From assembly GCA_019113395.1 (NCBI GenBank), contig DXHL01000019.1:62001-126000 (forward strand): DNA of 64,000 bases, written 5' to 3'. The notes beneath the pieces are model-generated. The model saw only the letters and a list, made by a program, of their open reading frames with translations. It ran no database searches and was not told where the DNA came from. Shown here in pieces: positions 25,101 through 33,455 of the stretch. How positions within the stretch are numbered: the first letter of the stretch is position 1; every line of letters starts with the position of its first letter. This DNA comes from Candidatus Rikenella faecigallinarum. GTDB lineage: Bacteria; Bacteroidota; Bacteroidia; Bacteroidales; Rikenellaceae. The position numbers were made by a program, and so were the translations under genes.

Positions 25101-25446
25101 GCAACAGTTCATCGCCCGCCTCGAAGACCGTTTCGGGACCCCTCCCGCACCCGTCGAAGAGCTCTTCGACGTGGTGCGGCTGCGCTGGACCGCCGAAGCC
25201 GACGGCATCGAACGCATCGTCCTCAAGGGCGGTGCCGCAACGCTCTACTTCGTGGCCAACGAACACTCGGCCTTCTACCGCAGCGACCGCTTCATGACCA
25301 TCCTGAAGGCCGTAACCGTCGCCCCGCAGAAGTTCAAACTCAACCAATCCAATAATAAACTATCTTTGTCGGTGCGCAACGTTGCCAACCTCACGGCGCT
25401 GCGCCACACGCTGGAGGGGCTTACCGCCTCCGCGCCCGAGGCATGA
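22117..25446 (+). CDS. mfd: Transcription-repair coupling factor
   Basis: This 1109-residue protein removes stalled RNA polymerase and recruits UvrA. In order it has a UvrB-like N-terminal module (TDSTR..., GGIIDIFSFG), the RNA polymerase-interacting domain (IGDYVVHIDHGVGRFGG), a RecG-like translocase with Walker A GDVGFGKTE (about residue 584), DEEQ (about 685), TATPIPRTLQFSLMGARD and QLRGRVGRTNRKAYCYLL, and the C-terminal TRCF domain. I moved the start from the ORF track's 21703 to the ATG at 22117 (MTIEQLEQHIG). It overlaps coaX by ATGA. Confidence 0.96.
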   Translation: MTIEQLEQHIGQCDSTRALEQHLATDRTIRLKGMAGSLLALVAGSVARRTGGVHLLVAGDRDEASYLCNDLTNLAPAKDTATILFYPTAYKRSVQTLREDPAGIVQRTAVLTALGNHSDPKRPLLICTYPDALAEKVADRSRLTENILRLRKGQHIGMDDLENRLTEYRFERVDFVGEPGQYSRRGGIIDIFSFGNSKPYRIDFFGDDIESIRLFNVGTQLSTESCDAVEVVPNLKNPELAEQRVSLAEYIGSDPTTLWMTNAVQCLSRLDQIRTKLLGELPDPAEIDTLVTSRKRFLAETRSWQWVTLNSSAPERTADGADIDFGAAPQPQFNKNFELLANDIRQGNDHGRTTYILTENRAQMERLENVFESVGLAHVGYGHIPLTLHGGFILPSLQIALYTDHQIFDRYHRYTVPNEIDRRESMTIAELNALQIGDYVVHIDHGVGRFGGLVRSTTNGVTQEFIKLIYKDNDILFVNVHSLHRISKYKDKDAPEPKVHKLGSGAWQKLKQTTKNKVKDIARELIALYAKRKASTGFAFSPDGFLQQELEASFLYEDTPDQQSATQAVKEDMEQAVPMDRLVCGDVGFGKTEIAIRAAFKAATDGKQVAVLVPTTVLSLQHYRTFSRRLKEFPVRVENFSRVKSAKQTREILDDLANGKIDIIIGTHRLLGKNVRFKDLGLLIIDEEQKFGVANKEKLRHMKANVDTLTLTATPIPRTLQFSLMGARDMSIINTPPPNRQPVATEVDVFDEELIREAVEAELQRGGQVFFLHNRVQTLGRMKEMLERLCPAVRVAVGHGQMPAGELEKVMMDFIYGEYDVLLATTIIESGIDIPNANTIIINNAHMFGLSDLHQLRGRVGRTNRKAYCYLLIPSEEAVTSDAYRRLRALEEFSDLGSGFNIAMQDLDIRGAGNILGAEQSGFISDIGFETYQKIMAEAVAELREEQGLEPDTSAIDCVIESDSSAHLPDSYIGNTAEKIRLYRELDGIRSEEALQQFIARLEDRFGTPPAPVEELFDVVRLRWTAEADGIERIVLKGGAATLYFVANEHSAFYRSDRFMTILKAVTVAPQKFKLNQSNNKLSLSVRNVANLTALRHTLEGLTASAPEA
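25361..25368 (+). promoter_or_regulatory. Possible internal promoter for coaX inside mfd
   Basis: TATCTTTG lies in an unusually AT-rich patch near the mfd 3' end, 75 nt before the coaX ATG. It may give coaX a separate transcript, or it may be a chance match. Confidence 0.3.
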
Positions 25447-26174
25447 ATCTGATAATCGACATAGGGAACACGTTTGCCAAGACGGCTGTCATGGAGAGGT
25501 CGGAGATACTCCACAAGACGGTGGCCCGGGAGTTGAGTTGCACGGCTTTGGAGGAGGTGCTGCACACCCATCCCGCCATCGACCGCGCCATCCTCTCGAC
25601 CACCCGCAACCCCGACCCGGCGATAGAGGCCTATCTGCAAGAGCACGTCCCCTGCTTTGTGCGTTTCACGCCGGCCACACCGGTTCCGCTGGTGAACCGC
25701 TACGCCACGCCCGAGACCCTGGGCGCCGACCGGCTGGCGGCAGCCGTCGGCGCCTGGGACATCGCCCCCGAACGCGAACTCCTTATCGTCGACCTGGGGT
25801 CGGCCATCACCCTGGACCGCGTGAGCGCCGCCGGCGAATACCTCGGCGGCAACATCTCACCCGGCATGGCCATGCGTTTCGAAGCCCTCCACCGCCTCAC
25901 CGACCGCCTGCCGCTCTGCACCACACCACAACACGTGGACCTCACCGGCACCTCCACCCGCAACGCCATCGAAAGCGGCGTGGTGCTCGGAATCCTGCAC
26001 GAAATCGAAGGATACATCGACCGACTCGGCGAAAAAAATGAGACCCTGACGGTCTTTTTTGCCGGTCGCGACGCGAATTTCTTTGCCGAAAAAGTAAAAA
26101 AACCGATATTTGTAGCTTACGACCTGGTTATTAAAGGTCTGAACCGAATACTTGAGTATAATGCCCAACCCTAA
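25443..26174 (+). CDS. coaX: Type III pantothenate kinase
   Basis: This 243-residue ASKHA-fold kinase phosphorylates pantothenate, the first step of CoA synthesis, and belongs to the CoaX class that lacks feedback inhibition. The phosphate motif LIIDIGNTFAKTAV, the GADRLAAAVGAW motif and IVDLGSAITLD are visible. Its start shares ATGA with the mfd stop. The pathway genes panC and panD are also in this window, 30 kb away. Confidence 0.93.
   Translation: MNLIIDIGNTFAKTAVMERSEILHKTVARELSCTALEEVLHTHPAIDRAILSTTRNPDPAIEAYLQEHVPCFVRFTPATPVPLVNRYATPETLGADRLAAAVGAWDIAPERELLIVDLGSAITLDRVSAAGEYLGGNISPGMAMRFEALHRLTDRLPLCTTPQHVDLTGTSTRNAIESGVVLGILHEIEGYIDRLGEKNETLTVFFAGRDANFFAEKVKKPIFVAYDLVIKGLNRILEYNAQP
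26092..26112 (+). promoter_or_regulatory. Promoter of the outer-membrane protein gene, inside coaX
   Basis: TTTG (26092-26095), a gap close to the usual length, then GATATTTG (26105-26112) in a run of A residues. It lies 49 nt before the ATG at 26161. The -33/-7 spacing here is shorter than the optimal 19-21, so only the -7 match is strong. Confidence 0.35.
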
Positions 26175-27510
26175 ATCGCGGACATTGATTCATTATCGTC
26201 ATACCCGCAGCGTTGTACGGACCGTTATCGGTCTGTGGAGTGTCGTATGTCTGTTGTGTGTGGTCCCTGCGCGTGCACAAATCAGCGACCTGAATATCTT
26301 TTCGCCCTACACCATGTACGGCATCGGCGACCTGGCCGTCGGCGGTAACGCCTTCAACCGACCTATGGGTGGCGTGGGGATTGCCATACGGGACCCCTAC
26401 ACCTTCAACTACCGAAACCCCGCCTCGATGAGTGTCATTCCCCGACAATCCGCCATCTTCAACTTCTCGGGCGAAGGCAAAAACATCTACGCTAAAAACG
26501 ACTACACCTCCACCACATACAACACCTTCAACATCCACGACCTGGGGCTCGCCGTACCCCTGGGACGAGGAATAGGTCTGGGATTCTCGCTGACCCCCGT
26601 CAGCTCCGTGGGATACACCAGCCGACTGGTCTACAACAACCCCAGCATCGACGAGAACATCGGCAGCACCATCTACAACTATGCCGGCGACGGCGGTATC
26701 TCGCAGGTGGCCATGCACTTCGGCATTAACGTCACCCCTCAGTTGTCGCTGGGTGCCAGCATGAACTACTGGTTCGGAAACATCGAACGACAATACAACT
26801 CGATGGTCACCTCCTACCTCGACGCGACCGTCTATCGCAGCGTCGTCTCCTCCGAAAATCAAAATCTCAGCAAGATTTTGTTTACCTTTGGAGCACAGTA
26901 CGCCTTCAAAGTAGGCCAAGGCAACGCCCTCATCCTGGGGGTAACCTACCAACCCAAAACGACCGCCTCCATTAAACAGACCCGCCTGACCCTCTCGTAC
27001 AACACCACGGTCTCGGATACGGTCTACTCGGGCAGCAGCCGCTGGGACATGGACATCCCCGCCAAACTGGCCGCCGGAGTCAGTTTCCAGACCAATAAAC
27101 TGACGGTGGCTTTCGACTACAGCCGCCAGAACTGGAAAGGAGCATTCGAAATCCCCAAAGACCAGGACATTACCCTCGGTCTGCAACAGGATTTCCGCCT
27201 GGGTGCCAGCTACACCCCGAACCGATACGACATCCGCAATGCCCTGAACCGCTGGACCTACAAGGCCGGGGTGCGTTACAGCACCAGCTACCTCTCCAAA
27301 GCCGGACACCAACTGAGTGATGCCGCCGTGTCGATAGGGGTGGACTTCGGCCTCAAAAAAGGAACCTTCTCCAAAGTGGGTATCGGTGTCGAATACGGCG
27401 AACGAGGCTCGCGCGCCGCAGGACAGGTGCGCGAACGATACTTCAACATCGTAGCGGCCCTGAGCCTCTTCGGCAAAGACTACTGGTTCGTCCGACCCAA
27501 ATACAATTAA
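26161..27510 (+). CDS. Outer-membrane beta-barrel protein
   Basis: This 449-residue protein has a signal peptide ending in VVPARA before QISDLN. The mature sequence alternates short hydrophobic and polar strands rich in G, Y, N and T, with SPYTMYGIGDLAVGGNAFNRPMGGVGIAIRDP at the start. This is the pattern of Bacteroidota barrels resembling OmpP1/FadL transporters. The final residues DYWFVRPKYN are weakly barrel-like. I chose MPNPKSR (26161) over the ORF start at 26152. The gene overlaps the coaX end by 14 nt. Ligand unknown. Confidence 0.7.
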   Translation: MPNPKSRTLIHYRHTRSVVRTVIGLWSVVCLLCVVPARAQISDLNIFSPYTMYGIGDLAVGGNAFNRPMGGVGIAIRDPYTFNYRNPASMSVIPRQSAIFNFSGEGKNIYAKNDYTSTTYNTFNIHDLGLAVPLGRGIGLGFSLTPVSSVGYTSRLVYNNPSIDENIGSTIYNYAGDGGISQVAMHFGINVTPQLSLGASMNYWFGNIERQYNSMVTSYLDATVYRSVVSSENQNLSKILFTFGAQYAFKVGQGNALILGVTYQPKTTASIKQTRLTLSYNTTVSDTVYSGSSRWDMDIPAKLAAGVSFQTNKLTVAFDYSRQNWKGAFEIPKDQDITLGLQQDFRLGASYTPNRYDIRNALNRWTYKAGVRYSTSYLSKAGHQLSDAAVSIGVDFGLKKGTFSKVGIGVEYGERGSRAAGQVRERYFNIVAALSLFGKDYWFVRPKYN

Positions 27511-27576
27511 ACCGACAACCGAAATCCAACGTCTAATATTTAGAATAACCGCATCATAAAACACTAACCACAACCC

Positions 27577-28902
27577 ATGAAAAAACGCATTTGTTTATTG
27601 CTGGCCGCCCTGGCACTGACCGGCAGTGCTCTGGCACAAGACTACAAAGACGACCCCAAATACGGAGCCGACCCCGCTTCGCGTGAAGAAAACGTGCGTA
27701 TCCTCAACTTCTTCAGCGACGCCTACAAAGCCAAAGACTATGCCCTGGCAACGGTATATCTCCGCCAACTGATTGCCAACGCACCGCAGGCTTCGGAAAA
27801 CATGTACATCCGTGGTATCGACATCTACAAAAACAAAGCCGTCGGTGCGCAAACCAAAGAGGAACGCCGCATGTATGTGGACAGTATCCTGTGGGTATTC
27901 GACAAGCGTATCGAAGCCTTCGGCGAACACCCCCAGCGCGGCGAAGCATACCTGCGTGGGGAAAAGGCCAAAATGTTCCTCACGATGATGCCGGCTGACC
28001 GCGAACGACTCTTCAAACTCTTCCGCGAAGCCCTCGACGAAAAACACCCCTTTGAACCGGCTCTGGCCGTGCTCTATTTCAACTCGGTGGTCGAAAGCTA
28101 CAAACTCGACGATGTAACTCCGGAAGAGCTCATTGAAACTTACGAACAACTCAGCCAACGCGTCGAAAACAACACCAGCGACGAAGCCGCTGAAGCTGCA
28201 AAAGCACTCGACGACCTCTTTGCCACCAGTGGTGCCGCCAACTGCGAATCGGTCGAAAAAATCTACCGCCCCAAATACGAGGCCGACCCCGAAAACCAAA
28301 AGCTGATTGAAACCATCGTCACGCTCTTCTCGCGTGGACAATGCACCAACGATTTCTACGTGTCGGTACTCGAAAAATACTACCAAATCAACCCCAAAGC
28401 GGAAGTGGCCGTGATGCTGGCAACCGTATTCCAGGAAAAGAAAGACTTTACCAAAGCCCTCGAATACCTCCGCATCGGTATCAACAACGAAACCGACCAG
28501 GCCAAGAAAATCAACTTCCTGCTCCAGGCCTCTACCATGTCCAGCGCCTCGGGTTCCTATCGTGATGCGGCCTCGTTTGCACAACAGGTTATCTCGCTCG
28601 ACCCGAACAACGGTGTAGCCTACCTGCTGCTGGGTTCGGCCTACGGTAGCGGTGCGGGCAGCGCCTGCAGCGCCTTCGACAGCCAAACCGCCATGTGGCT
28701 TGCCGTGGACAACCTGGCCAAAGCCCGCCAACTGCTTGCTGCCGACGACGCACAACAGGAACAAATCAGCCTGATGATTGCCAACTACAGCGCCAACTTC
28801 CCGAAAACCGAAGAGACCTTCATGCGCGGACTCAACCCCGGCGACCCCTATACGGTAAGCTGCGGCTGGATTAGCGGACGAACCACCGTTCGGGAACGAT
28901 AA
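27577..28902 (+). CDS. Exported tetratricopeptide-repeat protein
   Basis: This 441-residue protein has a clear signal peptide (KKRICLLLAALALTGSALAQ). The mature chain is helical, with TPR-like pairs such as YALATVYLRQLIANAPQ, FTKALEYLRIGINNE and DAASFAQQVISLDPNNG. It is unusually rich in A, E and D. Such TPR proteins act as scaffolds in the periplasm. It follows the barrel protein gene by 66 nt and ends at a very strong stem-loop. No enzyme motif is visible. Confidence 0.75.
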   Translation: MKKRICLLLAALALTGSALAQDYKDDPKYGADPASREENVRILNFFSDAYKAKDYALATVYLRQLIANAPQASENMYIRGIDIYKNKAVGAQTKEERRMYVDSILWVFDKRIEAFGEHPQRGEAYLRGEKAKMFLTMMPADRERLFKLFREALDEKHPFEPALAVLYFNSVVESYKLDDVTPEELIETYEQLSQRVENNTSDEAAEAAKALDDLFATSGAANCESVEKIYRPKYEADPENQKLIETIVTLFSRGQCTNDFYVSVLEKYYQINPKAEVAVMLATVFQEKKDFTKALEYLRIGINNETDQAKKINFLLQASTMSSASGSYRDAASFAQQVISLDPNNGVAYLLLGSAYGSGAGSACSAFDSQTAMWLAVDNLAKARQLLAADDAQQEQISLMIANYSANFPKTEETFMRGLNPGDPYTVSCGWISGRTTVRER

Positions 28903-28917
28903 CCATCGATTGTGACC

Positions 28918-28962
28918 GAGTGCTCCGGCCGTTTCGCACGATGCGAAACGGCCGGAGCACTC
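28918..28962 (+). terminator. Perfect 21-bp stem-loop after the TPR gene
   Basis: GAGTGCTCCGGCCGTTTCGCA, a 3-nt centre (CGA), and its exact reverse complement lie 15 nt after the stop. It is the longest perfect stem in the window. Confidence 0.8.
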
Positions 28963-29013
28963 CCCCCCACTCAATACCAAGGGCGGCACGCACTGCGCAG
29001 CTGCCCTTTGCCT

Positions 29014-29673
29014 ATGAAACAGAGACATATCTTTTCCTTTCCTGCGGTGCTTGCCGTCCTGCTGACGGCAAGCACGCTTTGTCTGTCGGCCTGCGGAGAC
29101 AAAGAGCCCGAACCGACCGTCAAAGACCCCAACACCACCCCCACGCAAATCAGCTACAACCACCGCAGCATCAACTCCATAGACGGGAAACGACAGTACC
29201 GCATGGAGACCCCGCTGCTCGAACGCTACGAACTGGCCGAAGAGCCCTTCACCGAGTTTCGCAAAGGCATCAAAATCGAGACCTACGACACCTCGCTGCG
29301 CGTGCAGAGCGACCTTGTGGCCGATTACGCCCGCCTGAACGAAGTGACCGAGCTGTGGGAGGCTCGGGGAAATGTGGTGGCGCACAACTATACGGGCGAA
29401 AAGGGAGGACGTACCCTCTTTACGGAGCGGCTCTACTGGGACCAGAAAGCCAAGAAAATATACAGCGACACTACGGCCCGGGTCATCGACGGGGGCAGTG
29501 TGCACGTGGGACGTAATTTCGAAGCCGATGAAAACTTCGAGACCTGGACCTTCCACAACACCTCGGGCCGCATCGAGGTCGATGCTGCGACCCTGCGCGA
29601 CAGTACGGCCAACGGACCGACGGCCACGGCAGATTCCCTCTCCGCAGACACCACCCGCAGAGCCAACCCCTAA
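29014..29673 (+). CDS. lptC: LPS export ABC transporter periplasmic lipoprotein LptC
   Basis: This 219-residue protein has a lipoprotein signal (LCLSAC, cysteine 27). It has an OstA-like beta-jellyroll pattern: PLLERYELAEEPFTEFRKGIKIETYD, ARGNVVAHNYTGEKGG, LFTERLYWDQKAKKIYSDT, the series typical of Bacteroidota LptC. LptC hands LPS from LptBFG to LptA. Here it would be a lipoprotein rather than a membrane-helix-anchored protein. I moved the start to MKQRHIFSF at 29014, which gives the signal peptide. The CNNM and ppiD genes follow in the order common in this phylum. Confidence 0.85.
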   Translation: MKQRHIFSFPAVLAVLLTASTLCLSACGDKEPEPTVKDPNTTPTQISYNHRSINSIDGKRQYRMETPLLERYELAEEPFTEFRKGIKIETYDTSLRVQSDLVADYARLNEVTELWEARGNVVAHNYTGEKGGRTLFTERLYWDQKAKKIYSDTTARVIDGGSVHVGRNFEADENFETWTFHNTSGRIEVDAATLRDSTANGPTATADSLSADTTRRANP

Positions 29674-29703
29674 GCCTTATACCCGACCCACACCATCCGC
29701 CAC

Positions 29704-30975
29704 ATGGAGACCCTGATTATCGTTATCGTTGTTTCGCTGCTGTTGTCTGCCTTCTTCTCGGGCATGGAGATTGCCTTTCTCTCATCCAACAAACTGAGGC
29801 TCGAAATCGAACGCAAGCAGAGCAAAACCTACGACCGCATCGCCGCACGCTTCCTAAACGACCCGGGACAGTACATCTCGACCATTCTGGTCGGAAACAA
29901 CATTGCCCTGGTCATCTACTCCATCTTCATGAGCTCCCTCTACGTTGCGGTGACCGGGAGCTCGAACTACGCCCTGGAGACCCTGATTTCCACACTCATC
30001 ATCATCTTCACGGCCGAATTTCTCCCCAAAGCGGTGGTCAAAGCCAATCCGAACTTCTACCTGCGCACCTTTGCCGTGCCGCTCTACGGATTTTATATTC
30101 TTTTCTATCCCATTGCCCGCTTCACGACCGGGCTTTCGACCCTTTTTCTGCGCATTCTGGGGCGACGCGTCGAAGCGACTCCCGCAGGCGGTAATTTCGA
30201 CAAGGTGGACCTGGCCTCCCTGGTCGAAGAGGCTTCCGCTGACAACACCGACAAAGAGCAGCAGGAGGAGAACGAACAACGCATCCGACTCTTTCAAAAT
30301 GCCCTGGACTTTTCGGAGCTGCGCGTGCGCGACTGCATGGTTCCCCGCACCGATGTGGAAGCCATCGAAGTGAACGAAAGCGTGGATGAATTGCGGCGCC
30401 TTTTTGTCAGCACGGGATACTCACGGCTGCCCGTCTACGAAGGGACCATCGACCACATCATCGGCTATGCCAACCTCAAAAGCCTTTTTCAACATCCGCA
30501 GAGCATCCGTTCGATTCTGCGTCAGGCGCTCTACGTCCCGGAAACCATGCCGCAGCAAAAACTGCTCGACGAGCTGACCCGCACCCACAAATCGCTGGCC
30601 ATCGTCATTGACGAGTTCGGCGGAACGGCCGGCATGGTGACCCTCGAAGACCTGCTGGAGCAAATCTTCGGGGAAATCGAAGACGAACACGACGCCGACT
30701 ATCTGGTCGAAAAACAGGTCGGAGAGCACGAGTACATATTGGCCGGGCGGCTCGAGATAGAACATCTGAACGAGGCCTACGACCTGCACCTTCCCGAATC
30801 GGAACGCTACGACACCCTGGCCGGCTACATCCTCGACCAGAGCGAAGAGATACCGAAACCGGGCGATTGCATCTATGCCAATGGATTGAAAATCAAAATT
30901 CTTCGCACCAGCCGCACCCGCATCGAGCTGGTGCAGGTCACAAAAGCACGCGCTGCGGGCAACGAGGCTTCATAA
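29704..30975 (+). CDS. CNNM/CBS-domain membrane protein (HlyC/CorC family)
   Basis: This 423-residue protein has an N-terminal DUF21/CNNM membrane domain (residues about 1-150), two CBS motifs ([36 protein letters not shown]) and a C-terminal transporter-associated CorC_HlyC domain ([20 protein letters not shown]). Family members are tied to magnesium or other divalent-cation efflux. Bacteroidota copies next to lptC are often called GldE-like. I see no gliding genes here. Confidence 0.9.
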   Translation: METLIIVIVVSLLLSAFFSGMEIAFLSSNKLRLEIERKQSKTYDRIAARFLNDPGQYISTILVGNNIALVIYSIFMSSLYVAVTGSSNYALETLISTLIIIFTAEFLPKAVVKANPNFYLRTFAVPLYGFYILFYPIARFTTGLSTLFLRILGRRVEATPAGGNFDKVDLASLVEEASADNTDKEQQEENEQRIRLFQNALDFSELRVRDCMVPRTDVEAIEVNESVDELRRLFVSTGYSRLPVYEGTIDHIIGYANLKSLFQHPQSIRSILRQALYVPETMPQQKLLDELTRTHKSLAIVIDEFGGTAGMVTLEDLLEQIFGEIEDEHDADYLVEKQVGEHEYILAGRLEIEHLNEAYDLHLPESERYDTLAGYILDQSEEIPKPGDCIYANGLKIKILRTSRTRIELVQVTKARAAGNEAS

Positions 30976-30991
30976 TATCGAAAAAAAACAG

Positions 30992-30999
30992 TACATTTG
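30992..30999 (+). promoter_or_regulatory. -7 promoter element for ppiD
   Basis: TACATTTG fits TAnnTTTG after a run of A residues, 92 nt before the ppiD ATG. Confidence 0.5.
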
Positions 31000-31090
31000 C
31001 CCCCATTAGGCTCTCTGCATGAGGCCTTGAGCCTGCGCTCCCGTGCGCAAGCGGCAAAACACGGAAAATAAAAACGGACTCTATAAACAC

Positions 31091-33154
31091 ATGGTAACTC
31101 TCAACACCCTCAGAAACAAAGGCGGCGTACTGCTCGCCATTGTGATTGGCGTGGCGCTGCTCGCCTTCGTGCTCGGCGATATGCTCACCTCGGGCAGCAC
31201 CCTGATGAACAGTGCTAAAATGAATGTCGGCACCATCGACGGCGAAAAGGTATCCACTCAGGAGTATGCCCAAGCCATCGACCAGCTGACCGAAGTACAG
31301 CAAATCACCACCGGCACCCAAGGCTCCAGCGAACAGCAGAATGAGATGATTCGCACCCAGGCCTGGGACCTGATGATTCGTCAAAAGGCCCTCAATCCGG
31401 CCCTCGAAGCCCTGGGGCTCACCGTATCGGAAGATGAACTGGTCAGCCTGCTGAGCGGGACAAACCCCTCTCCGATTATCGCCCAGATGTTTGCCAATCC
31501 GCAAACCGGTATGTTCGACCCGACCCTGTTGCGCCAGTTTGTGGCCAACGTAGACCAGGACCCCACCGGACGGATGCATACTTTCTGGAACTACCTCCAA
31601 ACGGAAGTGGCCGACCAGAGCCTGATTTTCAAATTCAAAAACCTCATCGACAAGGGTTCTTACATTACGACCTTCGAAGCTGAGCAACTTGCCGGCATCG
31701 AATCGAAGACCTACAGCGTGGAATACCTTGTCAGCCGCTACGAAAGCATTGCCGACAGTACCGTTACGGTGACCGATGCCGAACTGCGCAAATACTACGA
31801 CCAGCACCGCGGGATGTTCAAACAGGAAAACCTGCGTGATATCAAATACGTCACCTTCGAAGCACTGCCCTCGACCGATGACTATGCTGCGGCGGAAAAA
31901 ACCGTACGCGACCTGGCGGAAGGTCTGAAAACGGCAGCCAACGTACAACAGTACGTCTCGATGAACTCGCAATCGACCTTCGATACGCGTTACTACAAAC
32001 CGGGTGAAATTGGCGGTGAACTGGGCACTTTTGCTTTCAGTGCAACCCCCGATATGGTCTATGGACCGGTGCTCAACGGCGACCAGTGGACCATGGCCCG
32101 CGTGGCCGACGTGGCCGTGATTCCGGACAGCATTCGCATCAGCAACATCGTACTGGCTGCTGCTCAACAGAGCGTGGCCGACAGCCTGACTCAGGCTCTG
32201 AAAAACGGCGGTGACTTTGCCGCTGCTGCTCAAGAGTTCTCGCTCGACACCCAAAGTGCCGCAGAAGGCGGTGACCTCGGGATGATGGACCCGCAGACCC
32301 TCGCTCCGCAATTTGCAGAAGCCCTGAAGGGGGTATCGGTGGGCAGCATCACGACCGTGACCACTCCCGAAGCCATTTTTATCGTGAAAGTAACCGACTC
32401 GAAAGGTGCTTCACAGAAAGTTCAGCTCGGGGTGATTACCTACAACGTGGAAGCGAGTGAACTCACCCGCAACCAGGTATATACCGAAGCCAACAAGTTT
32501 GCTACGGCAGCCAACGGAAACGGATTCGACAAGGCAGCTAACGATGCGGCTCTGGCCGTGCGGGTGGCAACGGTTGGCCCCAATGACCCGACCGTCGGCG
32601 GTATGCAGCAGTCGCGTGAACTGGCTCGCTGGGCCTTCAATAACGAAGTGAATGCCATTTCAGAGGTACAGGAGTTCGGCAACAACTTTGTGATTGCCAC
32701 CATTACCACCGCACGTGAAAAAGGCATTGCTCCGTTCGAACAGGTCAAAGAAGACCTCCGTACCCTCGTTATCCGCGAAAAGAAAGGCCAGATGCTGGCT
32801 GAAAAGATGGCCGGAGCAACGTCCGTAACGGCACTGGCCTCGACTTTAGGCGTGGATACGCTGGCAAACAACGACATCAACTTCCAAGGCTTTATGGCGC
32901 CTGAGGTGGGCTTTGACCCGGCCTTTACGGGCGGTGTATCGGGGATTGCCAAAGAGGGTGTCGTATCGAAACCGATTGTGGGACGCATCGGGGTCTATGC
33001 TGCTCAAATCACCGGCGAACGCGAAAACGAGATGAACACCGCGGTGGAAAAAGCGCGGCTGGCTGCAGAAGCACAGCAGAGTGCCTTTATGGCCGCTTAC
33101 CAGGCATTCCTGGATATGAGCGACATTCAGGATACCCGCTATCGTTTCTATTAA
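31091..33154 (+). CDS. Periplasmic peptidyl-prolyl cis-trans isomerase (PpiD/SurA type)
   Basis: This 687-residue protein is anchored by one N-terminal helix (VLLAIVIGVALLAFVLGDML). A SurA_N-like chaperone region follows. A parvulin domain lies at about residues 345-455 (GGDFAAAAQEFSLDTQSAAEGGDLGMMDPQTLAPQF). A long C-terminal chaperone region completes it. It should help fold outer-membrane proteins at the periplasmic face of the inner membrane. I moved the start to MVTLNTLRNKGG at 31091. The gene is moderately AT-richer in its second half. Confidence 0.9.
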   Translation: MVTLNTLRNKGGVLLAIVIGVALLAFVLGDMLTSGSTLMNSAKMNVGTIDGEKVSTQEYAQAIDQLTEVQQITTGTQGSSEQQNEMIRTQAWDLMIRQKALNPALEALGLTVSEDELVSLLSGTNPSPIIAQMFANPQTGMFDPTLLRQFVANVDQDPTGRMHTFWNYLQTEVADQSLIFKFKNLIDKGSYITTFEAEQLAGIESKTYSVEYLVSRYESIADSTVTVTDAELRKYYDQHRGMFKQENLRDIKYVTFEALPSTDDYAAAEKTVRDLAEGLKTAANVQQYVSMNSQSTFDTRYYKPGEIGGELGTFAFSATPDMVYGPVLNGDQWTMARVADVAVIPDSIRISNIVLAAAQQSVADSLTQALKNGGDFAAAAQEFSLDTQSAAEGGDLGMMDPQTLAPQFAEALKGVSVGSITTVTTPEAIFIVKVTDSKGASQKVQLGVITYNVEASELTRNQVYTEANKFATAANGNGFDKAANDAALAVRVATVGPNDPTVGGMQQSRELARWAFNNEVNAISEVQEFGNNFVIATITTAREKGIAPFEQVKEDLRTLVIREKKGQMLAEKMAGATSVTALASTLGVDTLANNDINFQGFMAPEVGFDPAFTGGVSGIAKEGVVSKPIVGRIGVYAAQITGERENEMNTAVEKARLAAEAQQSAFMAAYQAFLDMSDIQDTRYRFY

Positions 33155-33242
33155 CGGCACAGGCTATCTCCCTCGGCTGCGAAGAGCACGACTTCAATAG
33201 AGGCGGCTTCTCTCCACGGGATACCATTCATACTACGCATTA

Positions 33243-33285
33243 GCGGCGCGGCAGGTTTTCACTTAATGAAAACCTGCCGCGCCGC
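33243..33285 (+). terminator. Perfect 19-bp stem-loop after ppiD
   Basis: GCGGCGCGGCAGGTTTTCA and its reverse complement with loop CTTAA, then TTTCTTC. It lies 88 nt after the stop. The 33155-33242 stretch before it holds nothing recognisable. Confidence 0.75.
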
Positions 33286-33371
33286 TTTCTTCCCGCACAC
33301 GCCCCTGCCACAAAACGCCCCTTTTTCGGAAAACTACCCTCGAACATTCCCCTCCCCTGCCCATTTTTCCC

Positions 33372-33379
33372 TATATTTG
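33372..33379 (+). promoter_or_regulatory. -7 promoter element for the symporter gene
   Basis: TATATTTG fits TAnnTTTG, 77 nt upstream of the ATG at 33456. Confidence 0.5.
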
Positions 33380-33455
33380 TACCCCGTGTGTCCTGCGCAG
33401 ATGTCAAGCACATGTACCGCAGCCTGCACACCACGCCTAAACCTAACGCAACACC

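Noticed and set aside
27595-29556. 653-residue minus-strand ORF across the TPR and LptC genes
   Set aside because: It spans two genes and a terminator hairpin, is rich in H, F and V, and has no family pattern.
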